From: CALHRB01 sp964473465
GTDB taxonomy: Bacteria > Bacteroidota > Ignavibacteria > Kapaibacteriales > UBA2268
Reading direction: 5' to 3'
Assembly: GCA_964473465.1 (NCBI GenBank)
Contig: CAYYPE010000007.1
Span: 1-64,000, forward strand
DNA length: 64,000 bases
Positions 44,413-53,897 of the stretch are shown here, in pieces. Below the pieces are notes generated by a model. It saw nothing but the letters and a program-made list of their open reading frames with translations, searched no databases and was not told where the DNA came from. How positions within the stretch are numbered: the stretch's first letter is position 1; the number at the start of each line of letters is the position of its first letter. The translations under genes were made by a program, and so were the position numbers.

Positions 44413-47400
44413 ATGGTAAAATCTGATAATTTTGAACTTCTGAAAAAAATACTCAGCCAGAGAATTTTGATTCTTGATGGTGCGATGGGCACTATGATTC
44501 AAAAACTTGGTCTGACTGAATCCGATTTCAAAGGCTCTAAATTCAGAGATTTTCCCTCTGATTTAAAAGGAAATAATGACATTCTTTGCTTAACAAAACC
44601 AGATGCTATTAAAAATATCCACCATCTTTATCTTGAAGCTGGTGCTGATATTATTGAAACAAACACTTTTAATGCTAATTCTATCTCACAATCAGATTAC
44701 AACACTCAAAATTTTGTTTATGAAATTAATTTACACGCCGCAAGAATTGCTAAAGAAAAAGCCATTGAATTTTCAAAGAAGAATCCAGACAAACCCAGAT
44801 TCGTTGCTGGTGCTATAGGACCTACAAATAAAACCGCCTCGATTTCACCCGATGTAAATAGACCCGGTTTTCGCTCTGCATATTTCGATGATTTTTATAA
44901 ATCTTATTATGAACAAATTTCCGGACTTGTTGATGGTGGTGTTGATATTTTACTAATAGAAACCATATTTGATACTCTCAATGCAAAGGCAGCAATCTTT
45001 GCAATTTATGAGTATTTCAAAAAAAATAAAATTAATCTCCCAGTTATGATTTCAGGAACAATCGTTGATTTAAGCGGAAGATTACTTTCGGGACAGACAA
45101 TTTCGGCTTTCTGGACTTCCATTTCTCATGCTCCAAATTTGTTAAGTGTCGGATTGAATTGTGCAATGGGACCCGAGCAAATGAGACCTTTTATTGCTGA
45201 GCTATCAGATTTAGCACATTGCTATACAAGTCTTTATCCTAATGCAGGTTTCCCCAATGAATTTGGTCAATATGAAAAAACTCCTGAAGCAATGGCAAAT
45301 GTCCTCGATGAATTTGCCAAGGAAAATCTCTTCAATATCGTTGGCGGTTGCTGTGGAACTACACCCGACCATATCAAACTGATTTCAGAAATATCACATA
45401 AATATAAACCCCGAAAACCGGTTGAACCGCAGAAATATTTAGTTCTTAGCGGTCTTGAGTCTCTCAAAATTACTGAAGAAATCAATTTTGTCAATATTGG
45501 TGAGCGAACAAATATTGCTGGTTCAAGAAAATTTGCCAAACTGATTCTTGAAGGTAACTACGAAAAAGCTCTGGAAATAGCTCTCAATCAAATTCAGAAC
45601 GGTGCTCAGATAATTGATGTTAATATGGATGAAGGACTGCTTAATTCCGAAGAAGCCATGGTTAATTTCCTGAATCTTTGTGCTTCCGAACCTGATATTG
45701 CAAGAGTTCCGGTAATGATTGATTCATCAAAATGGTCTGTTCTCGAAGCTGGCTTGAAATGTTTACAGGGTAAGGGAATTGTTAATTCAATTTCCTTAAA
45801 GGAGGGTGAAGAAAAATTCAAGGAAATGGCACATTTAATCAAACAATATGGTGCCGCTGTTATTGTTATGGCTTTTGATGAGGAAGGTCAGGCAGTAAGC
45901 TACAAGAGAAAAATTGAAATCTGCCAGAGGTCATATGATATCTTAGTCAATGAAATTCGATTCGAGCCTCATGACATTATTTTCGACCCTAATGTTCTGA
46001 CCATAGCAACAGGTATCGAAGAGCATAATGATTACGCAATTAATTACTTAAAAGCTGTTAAATGGATAAAGCAAAACCTTCCGGGGACACTCGTAAGCGG
46101 AGGAATTAGCAATATTTCTTTCTCTTTCAGGGGAAATGACAGAGTCAGGGAAGCTATGCATTCTGTATTTCTTTTTCACGCAATTCAGGCAGGACTTGAC
46201 ATGGGGATTGTAAACCCGGGGCAATTAGAGGTTTATCAGGAAATACCAAAAGATTTGCTTGAATTAATTGAAGATGTTATATTCAACAAAAGAAAAGATG
46301 CCACAGACAGATTAATTTCTTTTGCCGAATCCATCAAAGAGAAAAACACTGATAAACATATATCATCAGAGGAATGGCGAACCTATTCGATTGAAGAAAG
46401 ACTCAAATACTCTTTAATCAAAGGCATAACGGAGTTCATAGAACAGGATGCACAGGAAGCCATAGAAAAATATCCCGATCCGCTTAAAATTATTGAAGGT
46501 CCATTAATGGACGGAATGAATGTTGTGGGTGATCTGTTTGGCAGCGGCAAGATGTTTCTTCCTCAGGTTGTCAAAAGTGCCAGAGTAATGAAAAAATGCG
46601 TTGCTTACCTTTTGCCATATATCGAGAACTCTTTAAAATCTAAATCTAATGTCAGCACTAACGGGAAAATTCTCTTAGCAACTGTTAAAGGGGATGTTCA
46701 CGATATCGGCAAAAACATTGTTGGTGTTGTTCTTGCCTGCAACAATTATGAAATTATTGATCTCGGAGTTATGGTGCCTGCCTCAAAAATTATTGAAGAA
46801 GCCAAAAAGCATGATGTTGATATTATTGGCTTAAGTGGTTTAATTACTCCATCTCTCGATGAAATGGTTCACGTTGCAAGTGAAATGGAGCATGCTGGTC
46901 TTGATATTCCCTTGTTGATTGGTGGGGCAACCACTTCACGTGTTCACACAGCTGTAAAAATTGCACCATCCTATTCAAAGCCAGTTATTCATGTTCTGGA
47001 TGCCTCAAAATCTGTTTCTGTTGTTAATAGTTTACTTAGCGAAGATCAACATCAGGAATTCATAAATCAAATCGAAAAGGATTATACTGAAATCAGGGAT
47101 AATCATCAAAAAAGACTTTCGGAAAATAAGTTAATCAGCATTGATGATGCAAGAAAAAATAAATACAAATTCGACATTACAAAAGCCAATATTAAAAGCC
47201 CAAACAAATCAGGTATAACAGTTTTTAATAACTTTCCTTTGAGTGAATTAAGAAAATTTATCAACTGGTCAGAATTCTTTATCACTTGGGAATTGAAAGG
47301 AAAATATCCCGCTATATTTCAAAATCCAAAAATTGGAGAAGAAGCCCAAAAACTCTATAATGATTCAAATAAATTACTTGACATTATCATCGACAACAAC

Positions 47401-48105
47401 CTTATTTCAGCTAACGGTATAATCGGAATTTTCCCCGCAAATTCCATTGGCGATGATGTTCAGATTTACACTGACGAAAATCGAAATGGTATTATAACAG
47501 AGTTACATTTTCTAAGGCAACAATCTCATAAAACAGATTCAATGCCAAATGTCTGTCTTGCTGATTATATTGCACCTCTTGATTGCGGTATCATTGATTA
47601 TATTGGTGCCTTTGCTGTTACTGCTGGTATTGGTGCAGAAGAATTAGCAGATAAATACCAATCTGAAAATGATGATTATAATAAAATTATGGTGAAGGTG
47701 ATTGCAGATAGGTTAGCCGAAGCTTTCGCAGAATTTCTCCACAGGGAAGTCAGAATTAATTACTGGGGGTATTCAGCCGAAGATGACCTTCAGGTTGAAG
47801 ATTTACTAAAAGAAAAATATACAGGTATCAGACCCGCACCCGGTTATCCTGCACTACCAGACCATACTGAAAAAAAGATCTTATTTGATCTACTTGAAGT
47901 AGAAAAAAACACTGGAATAACCCTCTCAGAAAACTTTATGATGATTCCTCCTGCTTCCGTCTGTGGTTTATATTTTGCCCATCCCGAAGCAAAATATTTC
48001 CCGGTTGGAAAAATTAATAAAGATCAGGTTCAGGATTATCGAAAAAGAAAAGGTTTTAGTCTCGAGGAAATGGAAAAATGGTTATCGCCAATATTAGCTT
48101 ATTAA
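44413..48105 (+). CDS. metH: Cobalamin-dependent methionine synthase
   Basis: This 1230-residue protein has all four MetH modules: homocysteine domain (1-325; LDGAMGTMIQ, GLNCAMGP, GGCCGTTPDH), pterin domain (about 355-620; NIGERTNIAGSRKF), B12 cap and Rossmann domains (about 650-880; the His ligand in GDVHDIGKNIVGVVL), and the SAM-dependent reactivation domain (about 920-1230; RPAPGYPALPDHTEK). Length and order are canonical. It transfers the methyl group of methyl-folate through cobalamin to homocysteine. Together with the upstream fusion the region carries two homocysteine-methylating domains. Confidence 0.98.
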   Translation: MVKSDNFELLKKILSQRILILDGAMGTMIQKLGLTESDFKGSKFRDFPSDLKGNNDILCLTKPDAIKNIHHLYLEAGADIIETNTFNANSISQSDYNTQNFVYEINLHAARIAKEKAIEFSKKNPDKPRFVAGAIGPTNKTASISPDVNRPGFRSAYFDDFYKSYYEQISGLVDGGVDILLIETIFDTLNAKAAIFAIYEYFKKNKINLPVMISGTIVDLSGRLLSGQTISAFWTSISHAPNLLSVGLNCAMGPEQMRPFIAELSDLAHCYTSLYPNAGFPNEFGQYEKTPEAMANVLDEFAKENLFNIVGGCCGTTPDHIKLISEISHKYKPRKPVEPQKYLVLSGLESLKITEEINFVNIGERTNIAGSRKFAKLILEGNYEKALEIALNQIQNGAQIIDVNMDEGLLNSEEAMVNFLNLCASEPDIARVPVMIDSSKWSVLEAGLKCLQGKGIVNSISLKEGEEKFKEMAHLIKQYGAAVIVMAFDEEGQAVSYKRKIEICQRSYDILVNEIRFEPHDIIFDPNVLTIATGIEEHNDYAINYLKAVKWIKQNLPGTLVSGGISNISFSFRGNDRVREAMHSVFLFHAIQAGLDMGIVNPGQLEVYQEIPKDLLELIEDVIFNKRKDATDRLISFAESIKEKNTDKHISSEEWRTYSIEERLKYSLIKGITEFIEQDAQEAIEKYPDPLKIIEGPLMDGMNVVGDLFGSGKMFLPQVVKSARVMKKCVAYLLPYIENSLKSKSNVSTNGKILLATVKGDVHDIGKNIVGVVLACNNYEIIDLGVMVPASKIIEEAKKHDVDIIGLSGLITPSLDEMVHVASEMEHAGLDIPLLIGGATTSRVHTAVKIAPSYSKPVIHVLDASKSVSVVNSLLSEDQHQEFINQIEKDYTEIRDNHQKRLSENKLISIDDARKNKYKFDITKANIKSPNKSGITVFNNFPLSELRKFINWSEFFITWELKGKYPAIFQNPKIGEEAQKLYNDSNKLLDIIIDNNLISANGIIGIFPANSIGDDVQIYTDENRNGIITELHFLRQQSHKTDSMPNVCLADYIAPLDCGIIDYIGAFAVTAGIGAEELADKYQSENDDYNKIMVKVIADRLAEAFAEFLHREVRINYWGYSAEDDLQVEDLLKEKYTGIRPAPGYPALPDHTEKKILFDLLEVEKNTGITLSENFMMIPPASVCGLYFAHPEAKYFPVGKINKDQVQDYRKRKGFSLEEMEKWLSPILAY

Positions 48106-48135
48106 TTTTTATTAAAATTTGAAAGAAAAAGAAAT

Positions 48136-48624
48136 ATGACCCAAGAAGAAAGAAAAATAAAACTAAAACATTACTCAAAAGCCTATGAAGAGGTAACCGA
48201 ACTATTAAGAGAAATCCCAAAAGATGTCTGGAAATATAAACCAGACAAAGATAAATGGAGTATTCATGAAATCATTATTCACCTCGCCGATAGTGAAGTT
48301 AATGCCTATCAAAGATGCAGAAAAATTATTGCTGAACCCGGTTCAACCATTTTCTTCTATGATCAGGACAAATGGGCACAGAATCTTGACTATCACAACC
48401 AGAGCACAAACGACGCTCTTGAATTATTCAGGTTATTGAGAAAAATCAATTATGAGCTTTTAGATCACTTACCTGAAAACATCTGGTCAAATTCTGTATT
48501 TCACTCCGATGGCTCTGAATGGAGTTTGGATAAATGGCTTGACATTTATGAATATCATATCACCGGTCACATCGAGCAAATGCGAAGAAATTACTTTGAA
48601 TGGAGAAGAATAGCTTATATTTAA
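48136..48624 (+). CDS. DinB-like metal-dependent protein
   Basis: This 162-residue four-helix-bundle protein has the DinB/YfiT pattern: WKYKPDKDKWSIHEIIIHLADSE with the first His, and HITGHIEQMR near the C-terminus with the other two putative metal-binding His. Members include thiol transferases (for example bacillithiol transferases) and many unknowns. It follows metH by 30 bases and is probably cotranscribed. Its function is not predictable from sequence. Confidence 0.83.
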   Translation: MTQEERKIKLKHYSKAYEEVTELLREIPKDVWKYKPDKDKWSIHEIIIHLADSEVNAYQRCRKIIAEPGSTIFFYDQDKWAQNLDYHNQSTNDALELFRLLRKINYELLDHLPENIWSNSVFHSDGSEWSLDKWLDIYEYHITGHIEQMRRNYFEWRRIAYI

Positions 48625-48641
48625 TAGTAAAAAAACAAAAA

Positions 48642-49100
48642 ATGAATAAATTAATAAATCGCTTATCGAAAAGAGCTAAGAAATGGCTTTATATAATTAC
48701 TGCTAACTTCTTGGTATTACTCGGTATTATAGGTATTTTTGTACCTGTTCTTCCTACCACAATTTTCTTAATTTTAGCTGCTTCTCTTTATATGAGAAGT
48801 TCTGAAATTTATTATAACTGGCTAATAAATAACAAAATCCTTGGTAAATACATAAAAGATTATATTGAGCGAAAAGGTATGCCGGTAAGTTCAAAAATTG
48901 TTTCCATTACTTTCCTTTGGGTTGGAATTAGCTTTTCAGTAATTTTTTTAGTTGAAACCTATTGGGTTAAATTACTTCTTCTTGCTATTGCGGTTGGCGT
49001 AACAACTCATCTAATTATGCTGAAAACTCTCAAAAAAGAGCCATCTCCCCAAAACAATTTATCATTGCTGACAAAACCCGCTGAATCTGAGAGTATATAA
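48642..49100 (+). CDS. DUF454 (YbaN-like) inner-membrane protein
   Basis: I place the start at ATG 48642 (MNKLINRLSKR), leaving a 17-base gap after the DinB-like gene; the longer frame would overlap it. The 152-residue protein has the family's LGIIGIFVPVLPTTIFLILAAS in the first hairpin of membrane helices, an amphipathic link (NNKILGKYIKDYIERKGMP) and two more helices (VSITFLWVGISFSVIFL, LLLLAIAVGVTTHL). No biochemical role is established for this family. A bidirectional terminator follows directly. Confidence 0.86.
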   Translation: MNKLINRLSKRAKKWLYIITANFLVLLGIIGIFVPVLPTTIFLILAASLYMRSSEIYYNWLINNKILGKYIKDYIERKGMPVSSKIVSITFLWVGISFSVIFLVETYWVKLLLLAIAVGVTTHLIMLKTLKKEPSPQNNLSLLTKPAESESI

Positions 49101-49132
49101 AAAACGGTGAGTTCGAATCAACCCACCGTTTT
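49101..49132. terminator. Bidirectional terminator
   Basis: AAAACGGTG (49101-49109) pairs perfectly with CACCGTTTT (49124-49132), and the helix continues past one mismatch with GTT/AAC around a 6-base loop. The A-tract and T-tract flanks let it act in both directions between the convergent DUF454 and Cys-repeat genes. Confidence 0.85.
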
Positions 49133-49156
49133 ATATCTATATTAATTATTGATATC

Positions 49157-50119
49157 TTAGTTGCACCACCAAATTACGTTGTTCTGGTCAATACATGGAC
49201 AATTTAATAAACCGTTGTTGTCAATTATACATCGTGGAAGATCAGTCGGACATTCAACTCTTAACCATTTGCAGTTTTGTTGATCCCATTGATAGCAACA
49301 AACAACTCCCGGGGGACAATCAGGTTTTGTTACCGTTGATGGATCACAAGGGGGACAATCCTTCGGTATCCATTTGCAAAGCTGATAATCCCAATACCAA
49401 GTTTGAAGAGTTCCGTCCGGGCATGTCGTTTGAGGTGGCTCGTTTGTAGGCTCACATGGAGGACAGTCCTTTGGCATCCACTTGCATAGTTGTGTATCCC
49501 AGTACCAATATTGAGGAGTTCCATCAGGACATGTTGTTTGGGGTGGATCGCTTGTAGGTTCACAAGGAGGACAATCCTTTGGAACCCATTTGCANNNNNN
49601 NNNNNNNNNNNNNNNNNNNNNNNNNNNNNNNNNNNNNNNNNNNNNNNNNNNNNNNNNNNNNNNNNNNNNNNNNNNNNNNNNNNNNNNNNNNNNNCAATCC
49701 TTTGGAACCCATTTGCAAATATGTGGATCCCAAACCCATTTTTGAGGTTTTCCATCTGGACAGAATGTCTTTGGTGGTTTTGATGTTGGCTGACATGGTG
49801 GACATTTTATCGCTACCCATTCACATTTTTTTGTATCCCATATCCATTGTTGTGGAGTTCCATCCGGGCAAAATGTTCTTGGTGGCTCGGTTGTAGGCTG
49901 ACAAGGTGGACAGTACCATTCCCCATTAGCATTTTGAGTTGCTAAAACATCACCATGATTCAAATGATTTTGCACGTCATTATAATCAACCCAGATGAGA
50001 TGACCTTTATGACATATAGCTACTTTCCTATCTTTTCCTTTGTCATTTTGAGCTTCGGCAAAAGATATCAGAGTTAAAACCATAATAATGGTTATGCAGA
50101 AAGTTCTAAAACTATTCAT
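49157..50119 (-). CDS. Secreted Cys-rich tandem-repeat protein (interrupted by assembly gap)
   Basis: The protein begins with a signal peptide (1-24, ending AEAQ). An HxGD-type module follows (KVAICHKGHLIWVDYNDVQ, NHLNHGDVLA), common in secreted Bacteroidota proteins. From residue 70 it is built of a 36-residue repeat with pattern CPPC-x-PT-x4-P-x2-CPDG-x2-Q-x-W-x-WD-x2-C-x-W-x3-(D/K). At least five full or partial copies are visible. The last copies degenerate (DCPPGVVCCYQWDQQNCKW) and the protein ends in a Cys-rich cap. A 100-N gap sits inside the array, so the true length and copy number are unknown. It may be a disulfide-rich surface protein; no function can be assigned. Confidence 0.78.
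   Translation of the reverse strand: MNSFRTFCITIIMVLTLISFAEAQNDKGKDRKVAICHKGHLIWVDYNDVQNHLNHGDVLATQNANGEWYCPPCQPTTEPPRTFCPDGTPQQWIWDTKKCEWVAIKCPPCQPTSKPPKTFCPDGKPQKWVWDPHICKWVPKDXXXXXXXXXXXXXXXXXXXXXXXXXXXXXXXXXXCKWVPKDCPPCEPTSDPPQTTCPDGTPQYWYWDTQLCKWMPKDCPPCEPTNEPPQTTCPDGTLQTWYWDYQLCKWIPKDCPPCDPSTVTKPDCPPGVVCCYQWDQQNCKWLRVECPTDLPRCIIDNNGLLNCPCIDQNNVIWWCN
49245..49912 (-). repeat. 108-bp in-frame tandem repeat array
   Basis: On the plus strand the block GGAGGACAATCCTTTGG recurs with a 108-base period (for example near 49350, 49459 and 49567). It encodes the 36-residue Cys repeats. The copies flanking the gap share CAATCCTTTGGAACCCATTT exactly, which is the kind of identity that breaks short-read assembly. 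Confidence 0.85.
49595..49694. other. Assembly gap of 100 N
   Basis: Exactly 100 N bases lie here, the conventional placeholder for a gap of unknown size. Both edges fall in the same repeat unit. The reading frame across the gap cannot be trusted. Confidence 0.99.
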
Positions 50120-50312
50120 AATAACTCCTGAAAAAAATTGAAATAAAATTAAGGTTAAATATAAACATTATATTTAATATTTCCTAATATTATTTTTTAT
50201 GTAAGTATATTATTTATTTAGAATTTACTAAATAAATATATGATAATATTATATGAAAATAATTCAAAGTATAAGTGAAATTTGGCTGGTTTAATACTTT
50301 TTAGAAAAGGTT

Positions 50313-50906
50313 TTAAGCAACATCATAATTTTTATATTCATATATAGTCTTTTGTTCAACAACGGAAGAATTATGTGTTAATCTTGAAATGAATTTTTCA
50401 ATCTCCCTTTTATTGCTTAGTAATTCAAAAGCAGTGAAATAAATGACCTTGAAGTTATTAATGTTTATTATCGAAAATCTTCTGTAGGAAATTGATAGAA
50501 GAATACTTGCTTCAACTATATTCAAAAAGCATAATAAAGATTCAAAAAAGTTTAAATTCCTGATATTGAATCCAAATTTATTAATAGAGGATTGCTTTAA
50601 GTAAAAAATATTACCTTTAAAAATTGCCTTGGGGCTTATTCTTCCTTTTTCAATCTTATTACAAAGATTTAACAATCCCTGTGCTAAATAAATGATCTGT
50701 AATCTGGGATTAATATTCTGAGTTCTAAAAAAATCCCAGCTTGTACCAAGATGAATTTCATAAAGATTTTCAGATAGTGCAACGGTAAAGAACATTGGTG
50801 AGTGATAATGATAGATTCCGATTTTTTTTAGAATTGGAGTAGTTAGAAAGCGAATTAATCTCCACAGAACAACTGAAGATATTAGAATCAGTAATACATA
50901 TAACAT
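50313..50906 (-). CDS. Hypothetical membrane-anchored protein
   Basis: This 197-residue protein has an N-terminal transmembrane helix (residues 2-20, LYVLLILISSVVLWRLI) and a second moderately hydrophobic stretch near 125-140 (LLCFLNIVEASILLSI). The rest is mixed alpha/beta with many aromatic and Asn residues. I recognise no family. It stands alone between the Cys-repeat gene and gdhA, with 193 bases of AT-rich non-coding DNA before the Cys-repeat gene. Coding is supported by length and a normal start, but not by homology. Confidence 0.6.
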   Translation of the reverse strand: MLYVLLILISSVVLWRLIRFLTTPILKKIGIYHYHSPMFFTVALSENLYEIHLGTSWDFFRTQNINPRLQIIYLAQGLLNLCNKIEKGRISPKAIFKGNIFYLKQSSINKFGFNIRNLNFFESLLCFLNIVEASILLSISYRRFSIININNFKVIYFTAFELLSNKREIEKFISRLTHNSSVVEQKTIYEYKNYDVA

Positions 50907-50998
50907 ATCTTAAATTATTTATTGATAATTTCAAAAATAATATTAATATGTTATTTGCTAATTAATTATTAATAAATTATTTGTTTAAAAATAAAAAA

Positions 50999-51026
50999 AG
51001 CAGACTCACTGTTTTTTGAATCTGCT
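50999..51026 (-). terminator. Rho-independent terminator of the glutamate dehydrogenase gene
   Basis: Read on the minus strand, AGCAGATTC pairs with GAGTCTGCT (one G-T wobble) around a 10-base loop and is followed by a T-rich tract (TTTTTTTATTTTT). It lies 29 bases after the stop of the dehydrogenase gene. Confidence 0.85.
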
Positions 51027-51054
51027 TTTAAAGAAGTGAATTAAAAACAAAATT

Positions 51055-52341
51055 TTATACCCAGCCACGCAATTTGACTGCTTCGGCAACTCTTGAAATT
51101 GAAATCATATAAGCAGCATCTCGCATATATACATTTTTCTCCTGAGATAATTCATATACTGCATGATATGCACTTGTCATCTTTGAATCCAATTTCTCCA
51201 GAACTTCTTCCTTTGACCAGAAGTAATTCATATTGCATTGAACCTGTTCGAAATAAGAACATGTTACACCACCAGCATTAGCAAGAAAATCTGGAATCAA
51301 ATGTATATTCCTCGATTTAATAATCTCATCTGCCTCTGGAGTTGTCGGACCATTTGCACCTTCAACAATAACTTTGACAGTTGAAGCAATAAACGGAGCT
51401 GTCTCAGCATTAATCTGATTCTCAATGGCTGCTGGTACTAAAATATCAACTTCCTGCTTAATCCATTCTCCGCCATCAAGTATTTCGTAGCCTAAGTCTG
51501 CGGCTTTGGCTTTGTCAATTTCACCAAATTTGTTTGTGATTTTTAATAATTCTTTGAGATTTAATCCATCTGCTTTTTTATAGGTTATGGATTTCTTTTC
51601 TTGATTGTCCCAGCAAGAAACACAAATTGCCTTCCCTCCAAGTTGTGTATAAAGTTCAATAGCATATTGACTGACATTGCCAAAACCCTGAAAGGATGCG
51701 GTTGTATTTTTTATATCAATACCAAGTTTATTTAGCGATTCACGGAGACAATAAACAACTCCGTAACCAGTTGCTTCAGTTCTTCCCAATGAACCTCCAA
51801 TTCCAATTGGTTTACCTGTAATAACTCCGGGGGCTTTGATTCCTGTTATTTTCTCATATTCATCCATCATCCAGATCATATGTTGTGGTGATGTCATAAC
51901 GTCTGGTGCTGGAACGTCCTGAAGTGGACCAATATTTCTTGCAACTTGCCTGACCCAACCCCTGCAAATAGCTTCCTGCTCTCTCATTGATAAATTTCTT
52001 GGGTCGCAAACAACTCCGCCTTTTCCTCCGCCCAATGGAATATCAACACATGCAGTTTTCCAAGTCATCCACATTGCCAATGCTCTGACTGTATCAACTG
52101 TTTCCTGTGGGTGAAATCTTATACCACCCTTTGATGGTCCTCTTGCATCGCTATGCTGAACTCTGAAACCTCTGAATACTTTATAAGTTCCGTCATCCAT
52201 TCTTATTGGGATATTAAAATGGTATTCTCGGTCAGGATTTCGTAAAAAATCTTTTGTTGCCTGGTCTAAACCAAGTTTATTTGCAACAGCATCAAACTGC
52301 TGTTGAGCCATATGAAACGGATTAAATGATTCACTAGACAT
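51055..52341 (-). CDS. gdhA: Glutamate dehydrogenase (Glu/Leu/Phe/Val family)
   Basis: This 428-residue enzyme interconverts glutamate with 2-oxoglutarate and ammonia. It shows RVQHSDARGPSKGGIRFHP, the catalytic Lys region MTWKTACVDIPLGGGKGGV, APDVMTSPQHMIWMMDEYEK, the nucleotide-fold glycine motif FQGFGNVSQYA, and VEGANGPTTPEADEI. It is a normal-length hexameric type. GGAG lies upstream of ATG 52341. Together with the MIO lyase it gives the window two ammonia-releasing enzymes. Confidence 0.95.
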   Translation of the reverse strand: MSSESFNPFHMAQQQFDAVANKLGLDQATKDFLRNPDREYHFNIPIRMDDGTYKVFRGFRVQHSDARGPSKGGIRFHPQETVDTVRALAMWMTWKTACVDIPLGGGKGGVVCDPRNLSMREQEAICRGWVRQVARNIGPLQDVPAPDVMTSPQHMIWMMDEYEKITGIKAPGVITGKPIGIGGSLGRTEATGYGVVYCLRESLNKLGIDIKNTTASFQGFGNVSQYAIELYTQLGGKAICVSCWDNQEKKSITYKKADGLNLKELLKITNKFGEIDKAKAADLGYEILDGGEWIKQEVDILVPAAIENQINAETAPFIASTVKVIVEGANGPTTPEADEIIKSRNIHLIPDFLANAGGVTCSYFEQVQCNMNYFWSKEEVLEKLDSKMTSAYHAVYELSQEKNVYMRDAAYMISISRVAEAVKLRGWV

Positions 52342-52566
52342 ATAAAATCTCCAAAATTATTCTAAAATTTCAAACTCTTTTAAAATTAAAAGATTATACA
52401 AATGCAATTTAAGAAATAACCTTTTTGTTTTCTCATCTTTGTAATTTTTAAAAAAAAGTTAATTTTTTTTTAATATTTGTTATGTTGCTTTTCTTGTTTT
52501 GTTTGTAACTTTTTTTCATGCAATTTGTTATTATTTTTATTTATTTTAAAAGAAGAGGATATTAAA

Positions 52567-53820
52567 ATGAAAAAATTCAGCCTTTTAATGGCCACCTTCT
52601 CAATTATCATCTTATTGACAGGATGTTGTACAACAAGAGTACAAAGATACACCGGCAAAGTCTATATCCCAGTTTACAAAGATTTACAAGAAGTTCGAAA
52701 TGAATTCAGAAATGAGTCTCCGAGAAATTTGGAAAACCCCGGAAAAATTTATGTTTATGGGTCTTATTTATTCATCAACGAAATTAAAAAAGGCATTCAT
52801 ATTATTAATAATTCCAATCCATCTGACCCAAAATTTGTCAATTTCATCAACATACCGGGTAACGGAGATATTGCCGTAAAGGGTGATATCCTCTATGCTG
52901 ATAGTTATATTGACTTGTTGGCTATTGATATAACTAATCCAGAAAATGTCAGACTTGTTAAAAGAATAGAAGGCATCTTCCCTAATCCACTCACTACAGA
53001 ACAAGCTTACTTAGATCCCGAGAAAGGTCTTTTAGTTGATTTTATTATTCGTGACACTGTTTATGAATATGTTTATGAAGATTGTTGGGATTCACAATCA
53101 AATCCAATTATGGAATTTGACGGAAGAAAAGGTTCTAGTAGCACTCAAGGTCCCGGAACTCCTTCTGGTATTGGCGGTTCTATGGCAAGATTCACTATTT
53201 ATCAGAATTATCTATATGCTGTTGATCATTCTAATCTTCAGACATTTGATATTTCAACACCTTCAAATCCATTAGTATGGGCAAAAGTTAATGTTGGAAG
53301 GGAAATTGAGACTATATTTCCATTCAAAGATAAGCTGTTTATTGGTTCTACAACCGGAATGTTTATTTACGATAATTCTGTTCCGTGGAATCCAAGACAA
53401 TTAGGTCAATTTTCCCATGCACGAGGTTGTGACCCTGTTGTTGCAAATGATACTTTGGCATTTGTAACCTTGAGAACAGGAACAAGATGCGCTGGCAACC
53501 AAAACCAACTGGATATTATTGATATAAAAGATCTATTCAAACCTAAATTAATAGTTACATATCCTATGCAAGAACCTGCTGGTCTGGGCATTGATGAGAA
53601 TATTCTATTTATATGTGATGGTAAAGCAGGACTGAAAGTGTTTGATTTTACTAAACCTAAAGAATTAAAATTATTAAGCTGGATATCCGATTTTAATACT
53701 TACGATATAATTCCACTGGGCAGTTATGCTATTGTTATAGGTAGTGATGGTTTATATCAATTTAATTATAGTAATCCGGAAAAGTTGATATTATTAAGTA
53801 AAATCTTAGTGAAAAAATAA
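52567..53820 (+). CDS. LVIVD-repeat beta-propeller lipoprotein
   Basis: The start at ATG 52567 gives a lipoprotein signal with lipobox LLTGC (Cys near residue 19); the longer frame adds a spurious lead. The 417-residue protein is built of LVIVD-like propeller blades, e.g. GIHIINNSNPSDPKFVNFI, LLAIDITNPENVRLVKRI, LQTFDISTPSNPLVWAKV, LDIIDIKDLFKPKLIVTY and GLKVFDFTKPKELKLLSW. Such proteins are surface or periplasmic and of unknown ligand. An AGAGGA site precedes the start. It is transcribed alone and ends at a strong terminator. Confidence 0.85.
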   Translation: MKKFSLLMATFSIIILLTGCCTTRVQRYTGKVYIPVYKDLQEVRNEFRNESPRNLENPGKIYVYGSYLFINEIKKGIHIINNSNPSDPKFVNFINIPGNGDIAVKGDILYADSYIDLLAIDITNPENVRLVKRIEGIFPNPLTTEQAYLDPEKGLLVDFIIRDTVYEYVYEDCWDSQSNPIMEFDGRKGSSSTQGPGTPSGIGGSMARFTIYQNYLYAVDHSNLQTFDISTPSNPLVWAKVNVGREIETIFPFKDKLFIGSTTGMFIYDNSVPWNPRQLGQFSHARGCDPVVANDTLAFVTLRTGTRCAGNQNQLDIIDIKDLFKPKLIVTYPMQEPAGLGIDENILFICDGKAGLKVFDFTKPKELKLLSWISDFNTYDIIPLGSYAIVIGSDGLYQFNYSNPEKLILLSKILVKK

Positions 53821-53848
53821 CCTCTCGCCATTGAATGCGAGATGACAG

Positions 53849-53887
53849 ACCCCCGAATGATTCTTCCACCTCCTTATCATCGGGGGT
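53849..53887. terminator. Terminator between convergent lipoprotein genes
   Basis: ACCCCCG (53849-53855) pairs with CGGGGGT (53881-53887), extended by TGA/TCA inside, and is followed by TTTTTATTTTT. A small extra hairpin (CTCGC/GCGAG, 53823-53841) lies just before it. Confidence 0.85.
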
Positions 53888-53897
53888 TTTTATTTTT

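Noticed and set aside
49245..49912. A CRISPR-like array because of the regular 108-base repeats
   Set aside because: The repeats are contiguous, have no unique spacers, and are an integral number of codons in one open frame that encodes a Cys-rich protein repeat.
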